A DNA stretch of 64,000 nt from Chinchilla lanigera. Taxonomy: Eukaryota > Chordata > Mammalia > Rodentia > Chinchillidae. Where the stretch lies: NCBI RefSeq assembly GCF_000276665.1, contig NW_004955404.1:34434160-34498159 (forward strand), given 5' to 3'. Under the pieces are notes generated by a model, which had not been told where the DNA came from, searched no databases, and saw only the letters and a list, made by a program, of their open reading frames with translations. A program made the position numbers and the translations under genes. Shown piece after piece: positions 11,106 through 23,633 of the stretch; the stretch's first letter is position 1, and every line of letters begins with the position of its first letter.

Positions 11106-13689
11106 TGTTGCTTCATCCAAAGAAAGTTTCTGAACTTCCAATAGTTTCCATCAGATGTTTCTGTAGTCTGGAGAGAAAGTTATAATGCTAAGAAGGGTGA
11201 TCAGATTCGATTTACTTTCTGTAATGACGAGAGAACTCACATTGCAAGAACATTGATTTTGAACAACTTTAGCTCTCTTGCTTTTGTTTCCACTTGGAAC
11301 CCAAATGTTAGTTAGTTGTCTCCTTGGGTGATGAGTGCACATTGGACATACTATGTACCTGTATGCTATTTTATTTTATGGAATTTTAAAGACATTTAAA
11401 GTTAATTTAGACAACAAGTGTTATGATAGATGATTATTTGGGATCCCGGCCTTTCAGTAAGATGTGGCTCTAAACAGGGCATAATCTTTTTAAAGTCTGA
11501 GTTATCCTTAAACAAATTTTATTTCACCTACCAAATCATTTGCTCAACAATGAGAGTTTTATTGTCAGTATTTACTATTTATGAGCTTCTTCTAGTACCA
11601 ATGATAAATAAAAAGTTGTGGATATGACATTCGGAAGAGAAAAGGAGGAGCATTAGGAAGGACAATAAGTTCCACCTCAGAAAAAAGAATTAAATATTTA
11701 CCTTAGGACAGATAATGGAAACTAGTGAATCTAAATTGAGACTTTTTACAACTTCCTTTCATTAGTGAGAAGGAAGTTGAACTATTCTCAGAAGGGGTTA
11801 GAGTTGGTGGGGAGTATTTTGGTGAGAGAATTTGAAAAAATATATTTCACCACATCTGAAAGGTTAAAGAAGAGTTACTAAAAGCTTTATTTAATCTCAA
11901 ATATCCAAGTTATTTTTCATTTCTGGGATTTAGGAATCAGCAGTTAACACATAAATCTCGTAACTATATAGTTATTAATGTTTAGAGGGTCAGACTAAGA
12001 AAAAATGAAAAGAACAAAAGTTAAAATGTAATTCAAGAAGTAAAAGAGTGTGTAAGATTTTTCTTTACTCTTTTTGGATGGGCCAACCTAAGCTATTACT
12101 TAAGAGCAAAAGATGATCTGTACAAGAGTCTCTGGTTTTTACTTTATCTCTACAAATATTGCAGTGTTTGTACAAATATTTATAAAGGATAGCACAGAGT
12201 CACTCTCAGCCATAGTGGTACAGTATTTTTTGATACCTTAAGTACTTGAGCCACAAGCTATCTGACACCAGGAATTTTCAGAAACAATCTTGGGTAGTGG
12301 ACTATGGCTCCTATACACGATACAGGCAACAAAACATATTGTATGTGAATAAAGGATATGAGAGCATTGATTAAGGAACAGTTGATTACTTATACTGCCC
12401 CAGTGTTGTAAGTCTGGAAGTACCAAGTCAAGGTCATTTGGGCTTTCAGGGCATTGGGGGGTTGGACCTACCAAACTGGTCTACATACCTACTGGGGCCA
12501 TTCATGGAATTTATTCTTAAGCTTTGTAAGCTAGCTACTCTCTACTTCGTTCATCCTGAAACTGAGTTCCTTATTCCTATACGTGTTTTTGAACTCCAAT
12601 AAAATCTCCTTTACAGGCTAGTGGCACATTTCTTACCCCCGCTGCCTCTCTCTAATGCTGTGAGTATCAAGCAGGTACACATCAATAGTACTACTGGTCC
12701 CTAACCTTCATTTCTGACTATTCTGCTTTGCTGTCAGTTTGTCCAACTGGCATGACTGTTTGTAAATCAATTCCTACCTATTTCTCTCCATCTCTTCTCT
12801 CAACTCCCAACTCTAGATCCTAGGAAAGTGTCCAGAGTCATCTACAATCTTAACATAACATATTTATGATTATAATACAGATGCTCTTGTTGGTGGAAAT
12901 GACTTCTGAGAATGACAAATTTAACTTTTCTATAGCACAAGTTTTCTGAGAATAATAGATGGAATAACCTTTTTAAAAAGTTTTATAATAGTATACTTTT
13001 CCCCACACATGACTATTATAGGCAGAAATTTACATAATTTTAAAAATCCTTTGGTTCAATATTTACCTTCTTCCTTTTGTATGAAGTCTGAGAGAGCATA
13101 GAATGTAACAGGAAAAAAAGAAGAGAGAAAATCAATTTATATTTGATATTCCTACTAAGGAATCTTTCAGTGACTTTTTTTCATTTTTTCGGAGTTACGT
13201 TTTGTTTCAATTATGCATATTAATTGAGTAAATTGTTCACTAAATTAGAAGTCAGCTAATTTTCGAATAAACTTATTTCTTACTTAACAGTGAGACTATG
13301 ATTCAAACACCAAATTGGCTAAGAAATTAGGACAGAGTAATTCTATTTTATATGTAGTTGGTATAACCATTTTATAGAGATAATCTGAAGGGTCAAGATT
13401 TGAAGAAAAAGATTTAAAAAGTGCATTCAAACACATCTTTAGTTTGCATTGTTGGTAATAATGTTTTCCCCTTGAGTTAGTACTCCCAATGGGAGGCAAG
13501 GCAAGGACTGTTCTCTGATTGAAACCTATTTCATAATTTGAACAATTCTCTCTCCTGAGGAAAAAATAACAAAAGTTAAGCTATTTCTACCATCCTACAG
13601 ATAGTAGGTAGCTGGGAGGGGTTGAATCACTTGCTCTGACAGGTGGCACGCGCTGGGTTGATAGGGACTGATTATCAGCCACAAGTCTT
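11106..13689. other. Unique intergenic sequence
   Basis: No gene or repeat recognised over about 2.6 kb. Short open frames (about 60-80 codons, both strands) have no recognisable protein features. Confidence 0.5.
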
Positions 13690-13710
13690 GGGGTAGGGGT
13701 GGGGGTGGGG
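13690..13710 (+). promoter_or_regulatory. G-quadruplex-forming motif
   Basis: Four runs of four or five G are separated by loops of TA, T and T. This is a canonical, very short-looped intramolecular G4 pattern on the plus strand. Whether it has a regulatory role is unknown. Confidence 0.7.
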
Positions 13711-16700
13711 TTGATGTCATCCACAGAGCTCTCACAAGACATCACTGTCACTATTACCAGCTCTTTGCATTTTTCAGGTTCATCAACTCAGCAAACAACG
13801 TCTAGATCCTTTTTGGAAACCCATTCTCTCAAATCTGGTCAGAACCTCAGGGGTTAAACATCCTAACTCATTTGGGACAGGACAAAGTGGTTTGAGAAAT
13901 CTGTACCTGACATCTCTTGTTGATGGTCCTATTTAGATCTTTGAGGAATAACTTCTAAGGAACTTACTCAAGTCCTCTAAACGTGGTGAAGATCTCATTT
14001 CTCTAGTTCTGTGTGTATCATATCCCTAGCTCATGTCCTTTGCTTGCCCTGCCTTTCCACCTCATTTTTCTGCTCTAAAATCTGCCTTCTGGGGATAGCG
14101 TTGCCATTTCACGTTACTCTAGTATGTCAGTTTCTAAACACAGGCCTCTGGTATCTTTACGAACCACTGCAAATAACTTGTCTTGCATCATTCTGTAGAA
14201 CCCGGATGTACCTAGGAAAATCAAGTCTCCAGAATAGCTGCCCATGTTTCAGCTTTCTCTAAGGTAAATGTCCCAACCTAAATCTCATGAAGATTCTGAC
14301 TGTCCTAATCGAGGCAAAACATGGTGATGACAGAAGATACTTTTGAAGACAGTAAAGTTGCCTTTGATTGTATTTTTTATGTAAAGGAAAATAAGATGCC
14401 CGTGTGTTAGAAGGCTGAGTTACACTTCCCTGGCTCAGGTGGTGCTAGGGGAATTAGAGCAATAAGAAGAACTCTGTGCAGTACAATCTTGACTTTTCAG
14501 CTGCTCAACGGCCAGGAAGTTTTGTCTTCAGTAAAGCATCTTTACTCTTACTGATTATTTGTTGAGGAACTGCTACATACACAGAATACTGGAGTCTGAA
14601 GAGTTAAGGAATAGATGTGCTTATATGTTTAAGAATTTCTCCATCTCAGGTAGGAGACCACTCTGTGAATGATGAGCTGAGCTTTGTCTCTTTTTTGGTA
14701 GTTTATCAAAAGTCAAATTCTCTTTTGTGTTAAGTTAGTGTTCTTATTTTTAGGTAAAGAGTGTTAAGATTTTGGAGTTTTGACACTATAACGTTGCAGC
14801 TTTCAGGAAGGGCACTACTGCCTGGAAAAAGCAAATCCAAATTCAAGTGGGATTGTTTCCTCTTTGGAAAGTTGGCACGTGATAATGGGCTGCATGGGCC
14901 ATTTTGAGGGATGAGATAAAGTACATGACAACACCCAAGACAGAGTGGCTCCTGTCAACAAATTTCCTATAAATAACCCAGAATTCTTTTGTTTCTTGTG
15001 TGGAAGATTCCCACTATTATTATCCTTCTCTTTACTCCTCATTTTCTTTTGTCTTCTGGAGGGCGAGCGATTCAACTAAAAGACTTGAGTCTTTAAAGTT
15101 AAAAATATACTGACTCAGAACTGTTGTGGTCACATTTTTACTCAAGTGGCTACATATTTCCCAGGGAATCCCTAAACCCCAAGGAAACTTCTTGATAAAG
15201 GAACAAACTTGAGACTGTGTGTGTTTACAAGCAATTATTCTAAGTCAATACGTCTATGGCAGGTAGGAATCTAGACTCTGCTGAGTCAGATACCCCAAGG
15301 AATAAAGGAAAACTGAAAGCAAAAATGCCAAGATTATGATAGACAAATTCTTGTAAAATAACTATAAAAAATATTTTCAGGTGTCTTAGAAGAGGATAAC
15401 AGGAAATCTATCTAGGTATATTGTTTCCTCTTCTTTCATTGTAGTTATTGGTTAATATAAAATGTAGTAAAACCAATTAATTTAGGTACAACTGTACAAA
15501 TGTGACTATAACATGTACAGAGAAAATGAACCATATCTTTCATCCCTGACGGCTGTAATACAGGTTTAACACTTTCAAAAAGGGGAAATCAAGTGTTCAA
15601 AAATGTACAGCTATTTCTACACAATATGTATAAAAACTGAAGCTTATGCTTCCTTCCCAAAGCATGTTCTCTGCTTCTGCACCTGGTAATAAATTTGTTG
15701 CACAATCCCTGTGAAGAATTTCGTGAGGTCTTTTCAATAGTCAAGCCTTTTATCATCTTGTCTTAATGCCATTCTTGTAAATTTATTCCACTCATACCAA
15801 TCAGGCAACAGGAATATTTGTGGCTGAATATGGCACTTCTCTTGCCTATTTGATAAAACATCAATGCTATCATTAGTTTCTAGCATGAATTTTCTCTGAG
15901 GTGTTTTTCATGGTTGGTTCAACCTTAGCAACTAACCTCAGGGAGTGGGAACCATATGGATAACAACTACTGCAATTCGGTTTCCAAGAAATGCTGTGAT
16001 AAAATCATAACACTAATTGGCTAAGGAATTTAGACTCTAACACAAAAGTATGGCTGGGATTTTTGTATGCATGTATCATAGTGAAAGAGGGAAGAGATCC
16101 GTTTTGGCTGGGAATTGCAGCCTGCGATAGGTGACCAACAAGAGACCTAGCCCAGCTGTTGTTATTCTTTTGATTTCCTAATTCATTTCCTGGCAGTTAC
16201 TACAGTGGGTCTCTTTTGTTTGTCTTTAGGTAGGATTATTATAACTGGCTTCTTTTCCACGAGGGAGAAATAATTCTCCTCTTATAGACCAAGCAAGCAC
16301 CATTGGCCTTGGTCCCATCTCTTTCTCTGTTTCTTTCTTTGAGAAACAAGTCTAGGCCTGGTAAAAGTTCATTTACAAATGAAGCAGATAGGTCAGGTTC
16401 CTACTGGGTAAGAACAGCCACGATTTCTCCATGAAGGAAAATATTTGAAATGGTTGTTACCTTAGTAGTTGAAGTGCTGCACTAGGTGACTTGGCAGAAA
16501 ATAGGAGCATATCCAGGGGGTTATTTCTTTCTCTCAAAGTACATCAATTGTACTTTTTCTGCTTTGAATTTTAGACTTATTCTTTTTTCCATCCATTACA
16601 TTCTTTTTCAGCCGAGAACAGCTGGTGCGTATTTAAGTCGTAAGAATTTTGTAGTCATTAACAAAATATAACGCCAAGTTATAATTTCTAATTTAATTTC

Positions 16701-16852
16701 TTTTCCCCCATAATATCACTGGAGAATAAGCTGAGTACAAAATTCTAAAATATGGCTATGGGTAAGAGCACCAGCTTTTCTAACTAAGTAGTTGCTGAAT
16801 ATTGATCAATTCTCCTCGGCCTAATACTCTCTTTAAAAATAACAATGTGGAA
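13711..16852. other. Unique intergenic sequence
   Basis: No repeat family or coding signature recognised in about 3.1 kb. A MIR/L2-like word near 14560-14590 is too short to call. Confidence 0.45.
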
Positions 16853-16906
16853 GGCATTATTGGAAAAAGTAGGACAGACGGCATTATTGGAAAAAAGGGA
16901 CACATA
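16853..16906. repeat. Degenerate 27-bp tandem duplication
   Basis: The 16-mer ggcattattggaaaaa occurs at 16853-16868 and 16880-16895, a 27-bp period. The remaining bases of the unit have diverged. Confidence 0.6.
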
Positions 16907-16960
16907 TATAATAAAATATTTTATAGAAAATATTATTTTTGTGATACATATATACATATA

Positions 16961-17012
16961 TGAGAGAGAGAGACAGACAGAGACAGAGACGAAGATGGAG
17001 ACAGAGACAGAC
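16961..17012. repeat. (GA)n/(GACA)n-rich simple repeat
   Basis: Mixed GA, GACA and GAGACA units with interruptions. Next to a short AT-rich tract (16900-16960). Confidence 0.8.
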
Positions 17013-19624
17013 TTCTAGAAGGTTGTAGAAGTCTGACCTCCAGATTATGAATCAGAGAATTAGGATGAATATGTGAAGTAACATTTAAATGCTACACTTC
17101 AATGTGATAAAACCTTTTAATAAATGTGTAGCAAATAAACAGTTCCTACATCTGCTGCTGAGAATGGAAGCTCACATTTGCGGAACTGTGTTATTATAGG
17201 TGTGCACGGCTTCCCATACAGAAGCAAGATCTGCATGATTATGCTGCCCAGCACGAGCTGAGTTGGGCTGAATGCTGTTCCCTGGAAGCCTAATTGACAA
17301 TTTTGTTGCCCTTCTTTCTACTATTTAAGAAGAGTTGTGAGGTCAATGGCAATGATACTTCTCCTAGTCATAAATGCCATCCAGCAGGACTTTTTTTTAA
17401 ACCTGTTCTTTTAGAAGACTCCAGTGTCAAATATTTAAAAATAAAATGTTTTACAGGAGAGAAGGAATCTGACAACACTGCTGACCCACGTTTCAGAAGG
17501 AAAATGAGAAATATAGGGGTCAGATCCCAGCCAGTGGAAACACAACGAGCACTTATGCTGTAAATGATGTAGTGAAATCGTCCACTGGAACAACCAATTT
17601 TCATAACCAGTACACTTCAGTAAAATGAATTTTATCATATCCTGTGACCTCCTCAAGTTCCCAAATCAAAAGTCTTCAGGACACATTAGACTGGCAAAAT
17701 AATGCACAGTAACCTCAGTAAATGGCAAAGGAAGTATCCAAACACCAACACTTAGTAAATTAATCCATATGACGAGCTGTGATTAATACTAAGAATACAC
17801 TTTGTTAATGAACTATTTATTTTCATAGTTTTCCTTTTCCTAAAGTTTGGTTATTGTATCATCCAAATTTCTAAACTGAAATGTTAAAACTGTGAGATTA
17901 AACAGAAACATTGGAATACAGGTGTAGAATCCAAATATCCAATGATTAAGTAAATATTAAAGTTAAAAGTAAAATAATGCTCAAGCTACAGGATATATTT
18001 CAAATATTTGCTTTTGTTTTCCAATGTCTAGGACAGCATATTTCATTTTTCCACATGATAGTTTAATATTTGAGAAACATTGGGACAATGAGAAGCAGTT
18101 TTGATGCTTCCACATAAATTTTAGAGAAATACCTGTTGGAAAAACCATTGCTTTCCACAATTCTTTAAGAAATATTACTCAAATATAGAATTTATAACAT
18201 TTTTATTACTCCTTTACATTTCCCAATTTCAAAACTGTAAGTAGATATGTTTATAAAAATAAAACTATAGTTTCCCTTAAGATACTTCCATGTTTTTAAA
18301 AACAAATATATAGTGGAAAATGTTTTTTGATTGTAATGCCTATATAAATATGAAAACTATTTTGTAACTTCCATTCATATAGTTATTTAAAGATGACTAC
18401 ATCAGTGACATTAAATACACAGAGCCCAAATTTCATGGATTAAAGGGATATATTTCACAAATATACCCATAGGTATAGTATTTAGGAAAATATAGTATGA
18501 ATACTCTCACATATAGTGGATGTACTTTCTCCAAGTCTAATACAGATTCACTGGTATGCCACCACTTCATCTCAACGACATATTTTCCAGGATTATCTTT
18601 GTACAGACCTCATTTTGTACTTCAACAGCAGTGGATCAAATTCCTTAAATGACAATAAAGCACAGTCATAAAAGAGATGGTCAATAAGTTATAGTTTTTT
18701 CTTTCATCTCCCAATTCTGATTTTTCATTCTGACAGCATTTCCCCAAGTACACTTCTGTGAATGCTAAAAGAAAATGTAGTTGATATGCGATCTTAATTC
18801 TTCAGAGGTAATTTGTGGTTGTAGTTTTTGTTCTCTATAAGCATGTGAATAGTATGTGATTAACAATAATACAATAATAAGTTTATTTTGAATTTATTTT
18901 TATAGTCTCATAAAGAACCTCAACTTATTTCAGAATTTATACCTCAGGCACGTATTAGCTAAAACTAAAAAAAAAATATAGTCTATACACGTTATTTTAT
19001 TGTTTAAATGGTCCTTATTCATGTTTCATTTCAATAATATTTCCCCAGCTTGTAAAGCTTATGTTACATTGAGCTCCTCTTTAAATTCACAATGCATAAA
19101 ACTGCCAGGTGGCCTAATAACAGAGTGCATTAACAGATTGAACTATAAATCAGATGGTTGTGTTCACGTACTGTAAAAATACCACCAATTTCTTTCAGAT
19201 TATAGTTTGTACACTGCATCCACACAGTGAGCACAAATGCTTTGGGAAATTTAAAATGAATAAAGAGATCATTTCTCCCAATCTAAAAAATAATACTATC
19301 TTCATTTTCACCTTATCACTTTTATCTACCTTTGTACCACTGTTGTTAAATTAAATAAAATAATGAATATAATGTCCATGAAACACTGCTCAGGCAAAAG
19401 CCATTATTATTACTATTAATATTTAATTCTATAAATCTATGCTACAAATGGGTTATTTTTATAAATGATCTAATACTATAGCAAATAGTCATTCATCTCA
19501 GCTTTTACTGAGATCATACATTGGGTTAGATCATACCGTGTTATATCAAGTGGTAAAAATGAGAAGAGTATATAGGAATTGTTTATCTCAAAGATACATC
19601 AATGATTTTAAAAATGAGGGAATA
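17013..19624. other. AT-rich unique sequence
   Basis: No recognisable gene. Two antisense open frames (17368-17604, 17435-17656) overlap a plus-strand frame (17294-17563), but none has a known domain, so all three are treated as chance. Confidence 0.5.
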
Positions 19625-20695
19625 TTTCCAATTACCTTTTCAAGTTTATCCTTCTTTATGGAAAAGTAGTGCTCCATTGTGTGGCAATACCACATTTTCT
19701 TTATCCATTCATCTGTTGATGGCCATGTAGCCAGCTTCCAAGTTTGAGCTATTATGAATTGCGCCTCGATAAACATGGGTAGGCATGAACTGTAACAAGA
19801 TGTCTTTAATTCTTTGGGGAAAATACCTAGAAGGAGAGTAGCTGGGTTGAATGGAATTCCTAGTGTTCATTTTCTCAGAAGTCTCCATATTGATTTCCGT
19901 AGTGGTTGTACTAATTTACATTCCAGCCAAGAGTGAAGAGGGGTCCCTTCATTCCAGGGCCTTGTCAGTGTTTGTTTGATTTCTTGATGATAGCCACTCT
20001 TCGTGGAGTAAGATAGAATCTCAGTGTTGCTTTAATTTGCATATATCCTGAGACGTTGAACATTTTATTATGAATTCATTGGCCATTTGCACTTCTTCTG
20101 AGAAGTGTCTATTTCTGTTGCCTATTTTTTTTATTGGATCTTTTGTTTTGCAAAACAAAAACAAAACAAAAGGAAAAATTGGAGCAAAATCTTAGAATCA
20201 GAATGGATACAATGATTGAAAACAGAATGTGCAAATGTAATTTTTGAGAGAAAAAGGTATTTTAAGAAACAAAACATTGGGAAACTTGGGATGTGCCTTC
20301 AGGGGATCTTTTGTTTTGCAGGTGTCTAAATTTTGAGTTCTAGATTTTAGTCCTATATCCAAGGAATAGTTTGCCAATATTTTTTCCATTCTGTGTATTA
20401 TCTTTTCACTCTACAAATTGTTTGTTTTTGCTGTGCAGAATCTTTATAATGTGCTATGATCCCATTTGTTTTCTTGGTATTATTTCTTATGAAATTGGGG
20501 TTCTGTTCGGAAATTCCCTACCAATACCTATGTCTTCAGCAGTTTTACCTATTTTATCTTCCAGCAGATTTTTTTCTATTTTAACATTTGTATCGTTGAT
20601 GTATCTTGATTGCAGTTTATGACATAGCGAAAGATACAGGTCTAGATTCTATCTTCTGTGTTTGGATAACCAGTTTTCTCAAGAGTTGGGTAATT
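19625..20695 (-). mobile_element. LINE-1 3' part (minus strand), interrupted
   Basis: Read on the minus strand, the sequence carries the L1 ORF2 C-terminal region. The 'cattttctttatccattcat' block near 19690 and the 'gttttctcaagagttggg' block near 20675 are typical antisense L1 words. L1 homology stops at 20152 and resumes at 20304, leaving a 151-bp insert. No intact frame. Confidence 0.85.
20153..20303. mobile_element. 151-bp TSD-flanked templated insertion within L1
   Basis: A perfect 17-bp direct repeat (ggatcttttgttttgca) lies at 20136-20152 and 20304-20320, exactly where L1 homology breaks and resumes. The insert starts with an A/C-rich run (aaacaaaaacaaaacaaaag) and then copies sequence also found at 21200-21329 with three mismatches. 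The A-rich end is on the side opposite to that expected for a standard plus-strand retrocopy, and no poly-T marks a minus-strand copy. Confidence 0.85.
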
Positions 20696-20704
20696 ATTAA
20701 TTGT

Positions 20705-20830
20705 GGAGGTTGTCATATGCATTAAAGGATATTTAGCAGCATCTCAGATTCTTCCCATAGGATGCCAGTAACAGTCCTGACTGCTCAAATTTTGACAAAT
20801 CAAACCTATCTTTGAATATTGCCAGTATGT
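20705..20830. mobile_element. MER20/MER5-type hAT-Charlie fragment
   Basis: Words in order: 'gtcatatgcattaaaggat', 'atttagcagcatctcag', 'atgccagtaacagtcc', 'ttgacaaatcaaacctatc'. They match the core of the MER20-like hAT MITE in the orientation that ends in a 'gcattgtaggatgtttagcagcat' -type block. Ancient and inert. Confidence 0.65.
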
Positions 20831-21054
20831 ACAGTGCAAAGTTGTTGTTGCATGTTTTATAGAGATGCAAATACAGAGTGTGCCAGGACAAGCCCTGGAT
20901 ATTCAAAGAATGTACCGCAGTAGTTTGGAAAGAGAGGAGTTCATTTTGACAAGGAGACACTAAGGAAGATGTCTGGGGAAGGTGAGCCTGGCTGAGCACT
21001 TTGAAGAAAAAACACATTTTTGGCAGAGTGAAATGGAGTAAGCCAGGAAGGTAA

Positions 21055-21199
21055 NNNNNNNNNNNNNNNNNNNNNNNNNNNNNNNNNNNNNNNNNNNNNN
21101 NNNNNNNNNNNNNNNNNNNNNNNNNNNNNNNNNNNNNNNNNNNNNNNNNNNNNNNNNNNNNNNNNNNNNNNNNNNNNNNNNNNNNNNNNNNNNNNNNNN
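21055..21199. other. Assembly gap, 145 N
   Basis: The length is not the conventional 100, so it may be an estimated gap. The right edge coincides with the beginning of the 130-bp sequence duplicated at 20174-20303. Confidence 0.97.
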
Positions 21200-21329
21200 A
21201 TTGGAGCAAAATCTTAGAATCAGAATGGATACAATGATTGAAAATAAAATGTGCAAATGTAATTTTTGAGGGAAAAAGGTATTTTAAGAAACAAAACATT
21301 GGGAAACTTGGGATGTGCCTTCAGGGGAT
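21200..21329. repeat. Second copy of the 130-bp sequence inserted at 20153-20303
   Basis: About 98% identical to the insert (differences: aataaa against aacaga, and one g/a). It continues without a TSD into unique sequence at 21330, so this is the likelier donor or an older copy. Its left part may extend into the gap. Confidence 0.85.
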
Positions 21330-22024
21330 GTATGTCCCACATGGAAGGTCGAGGCAGAGATGATGAAACTCACCAAACATCCACCTGTCCCCATTTCACA
21401 CCCTCTGCAGGGTTGAAGGCTAAGTGGGCTGACTAAGAAGATGATGTGCCAGTGGTGAGGGGCCAGGACGTGACCACACAACTGGGTCTTCCCTTGCCAA
21501 AGGGATCTGCAAGCCAAATGCTCCAGACAGTGCAGCAACAGTAAGGTTGACTGAGCTGGCCTGAATCTGGGCATCGTCATGCAGCTGTCTCCAAAGAGCC
21601 CATGGGAAATACCTTTGTTGTACTTAGCCTCCGACATGTTGGATGCTCTCTTTTTGCCAAGGTATAATTTTGACCAATATAAGGCAGCCTACAGAGTTCT
21701 ATTCAGCACTGAGCAAAAAATAAATTCAAATGAAACTGAAAGAAGTCCCAAAGTGGCCATGAACAAAATCACCAATTCTATAAAAATCACAAAGAAAATC
21801 AGTTGTTCATCCAAATTCAGATTTTAAAAGCAGCATCTCAATTCAGGAGTGAATATTAGAATAAACAACTCTTTGAGATCACCTTTTGCATTAGGAGCCT
21901 GAGATTGGTTCTAATATTCCTTTCTAAATTTGTATCCTTTCACTCATATAAACCAGCTCTTTCAACCAATGACTTTTCAGAACTTCGCTACCTCTAAGTC
22001 TGTTAAATTTTTCTTTTACTCGTA
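21330..22024. other. Unique sequence
   Basis: No gene recognised. Open frames at 21284-21637 (minus, about 117 codons) and 21579-21827 (plus) show no domain. The stretch is less AT-rich than its surroundings. Confidence 0.45.
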
Positions 22025-22325
22025 AAACACCTCCTCTTTATCACTACACAATTTTATCTTTCTTTCAAGACCTAATTAATTTCAACCACTCCCTTGTGTG
22101 ACCCTGACTTGAAGAAGTTCTTCTGAACATATTAGTCTTAGAATTTACTCATTTCATGAATGTGAAAATCATTTCTTTCTGGCTTAGTCTATAGTTCTCT
22201 TAGTTTCCACATGATCTCCAGAAATGTGCTAGAAATTCCTGGAAGGTGTTTTATTTGCTTGGGTCCCTGTCGCACATAGCATTGGCCAACTTATTTCCAA
22301 ATAGTAGATACTTAATAAAGGTATT
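22025..22325 (+). mobile_element. LINE L2 3'-end fragment
   Basis: 'tctttcaagacctaattaat' and 'gcacatagcattggc', followed by 'agtagatacttaataaag', give the ordered signature of an L2 3' terminus. Confidence 0.55.
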
Positions 22326-23607
22326 GTTACTTCCTTGTGGTTTTTAAAATTTAAATTCTCAACTTATGGTCTGGTTTTTATTTTAAAGATAAAAAAATGA
22401 ACAAAACAACAAAAATGAAGACAAAATCAAAACAACATAATCTGGTATGGTCTATTTGAAAATAAAGTGTATGCATTTCAATTTGTTACCTATGTAGCTA
22501 ATGTCACATCAAAGGGTAGGCCAAAAAGATCTTTAACAGAAAATTTTCCAAACAGCACCACTTTTATTCAGATTGAGCTGAAATGTGTGTAGTCTGGATG
22601 TTTGTAGGTGACAATTGTTTGCTTTTTGTATCATAACTGATCCTCCTCAAAGAAACTTACTTTTGATTTTTATTTTTAATAGAAGGGTAGAATCACCCTT
22701 ATATTCCTTTTATTCATTGCAAGAATGTGTTATAAGGAAAGTAATACTATTATTCATGGAGAATAGCTCAAAGATTCATGGAAAATCTGGAGCACACCAC
22801 CTAAGCAGAAACTAGACAAAAGAGGATGCTTGAGAAAGAACAATGTAGTTACTGTGTAATCTATTGTATCATGTGATGTATCAGAGAATAATTAAAGCTC
22901 TGTGCCAAATGGCAAAACAATTGTAGTACGCCAAAACACTATTCTGTCTGCTCTCAAACAAATGAGTTTTCAACAGATAAAGGATATTTGCCCATCCACA
23001 ACTGGCATCATAGGTAACGTGAAAGAAAAGTTAGGGTGTGTTGAGCAATCTATTCACAATGCTTTTGTCCAAACTCTTCAAGTGCCTGTAAGTTTTAGCT
23101 AGGTTAATTTCTACTGATTTGCAGTTCATCTGTACTGATTTTGTGACATATATGTGAAAAAACCCTAGACATTCATACCTGAAAGTACTGGTTTTACTGA
23201 GCAACTGTATAGGAATATTCATCCTTCACTAGCTTTTTTCCCCAAAACTGCAAAACAGTGTATTAAAATATTTTTCATGAATATTTTCATTAGTTTCTTT
23301 TTCAGTTCCTACCAATTTTAAGAGAAAAATTCTATATTTCTTTATAAGTGTCAGAAATTGTAGTACATCCAAATTTATCTAAATGTGGGTATCACATATT
23401 TACTTTCTAGTACTCACCAAAAAGGAGAAAAGATAACTAGATATGCTATGAAAGTAACATATCACTCCAGTTTAACAGTTGTAAGAAGTCAAGTGGTCAC
23501 AAATGTTGTATAGGTGATACAGGAATAAATCATCTTCAAATAAAATAGATTCAAACAAATATAATAACAGTTCAAAATTTGAGGGAGAGTTAATTTTCTT
23601 TATCAAG

Positions 23608-23633
23608 ATCTGACAATAAAATTATTGTCAGAT
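23608..23633. repeat. 26-bp palindrome, 12-bp arms, 2-nt centre
   Basis: ATCTGACAATAA, then AA, then its exact reverse complement. It could extrude as a hairpin. It overlaps no recognised element. Confidence 0.85.

Noticed and set aside
20733..21299. 188-codon minus-strand open frame
   Set aside because: It is open only because it reads through the N gap; the real part covers the MER20-like element and the duplicated sequence, with no domain.
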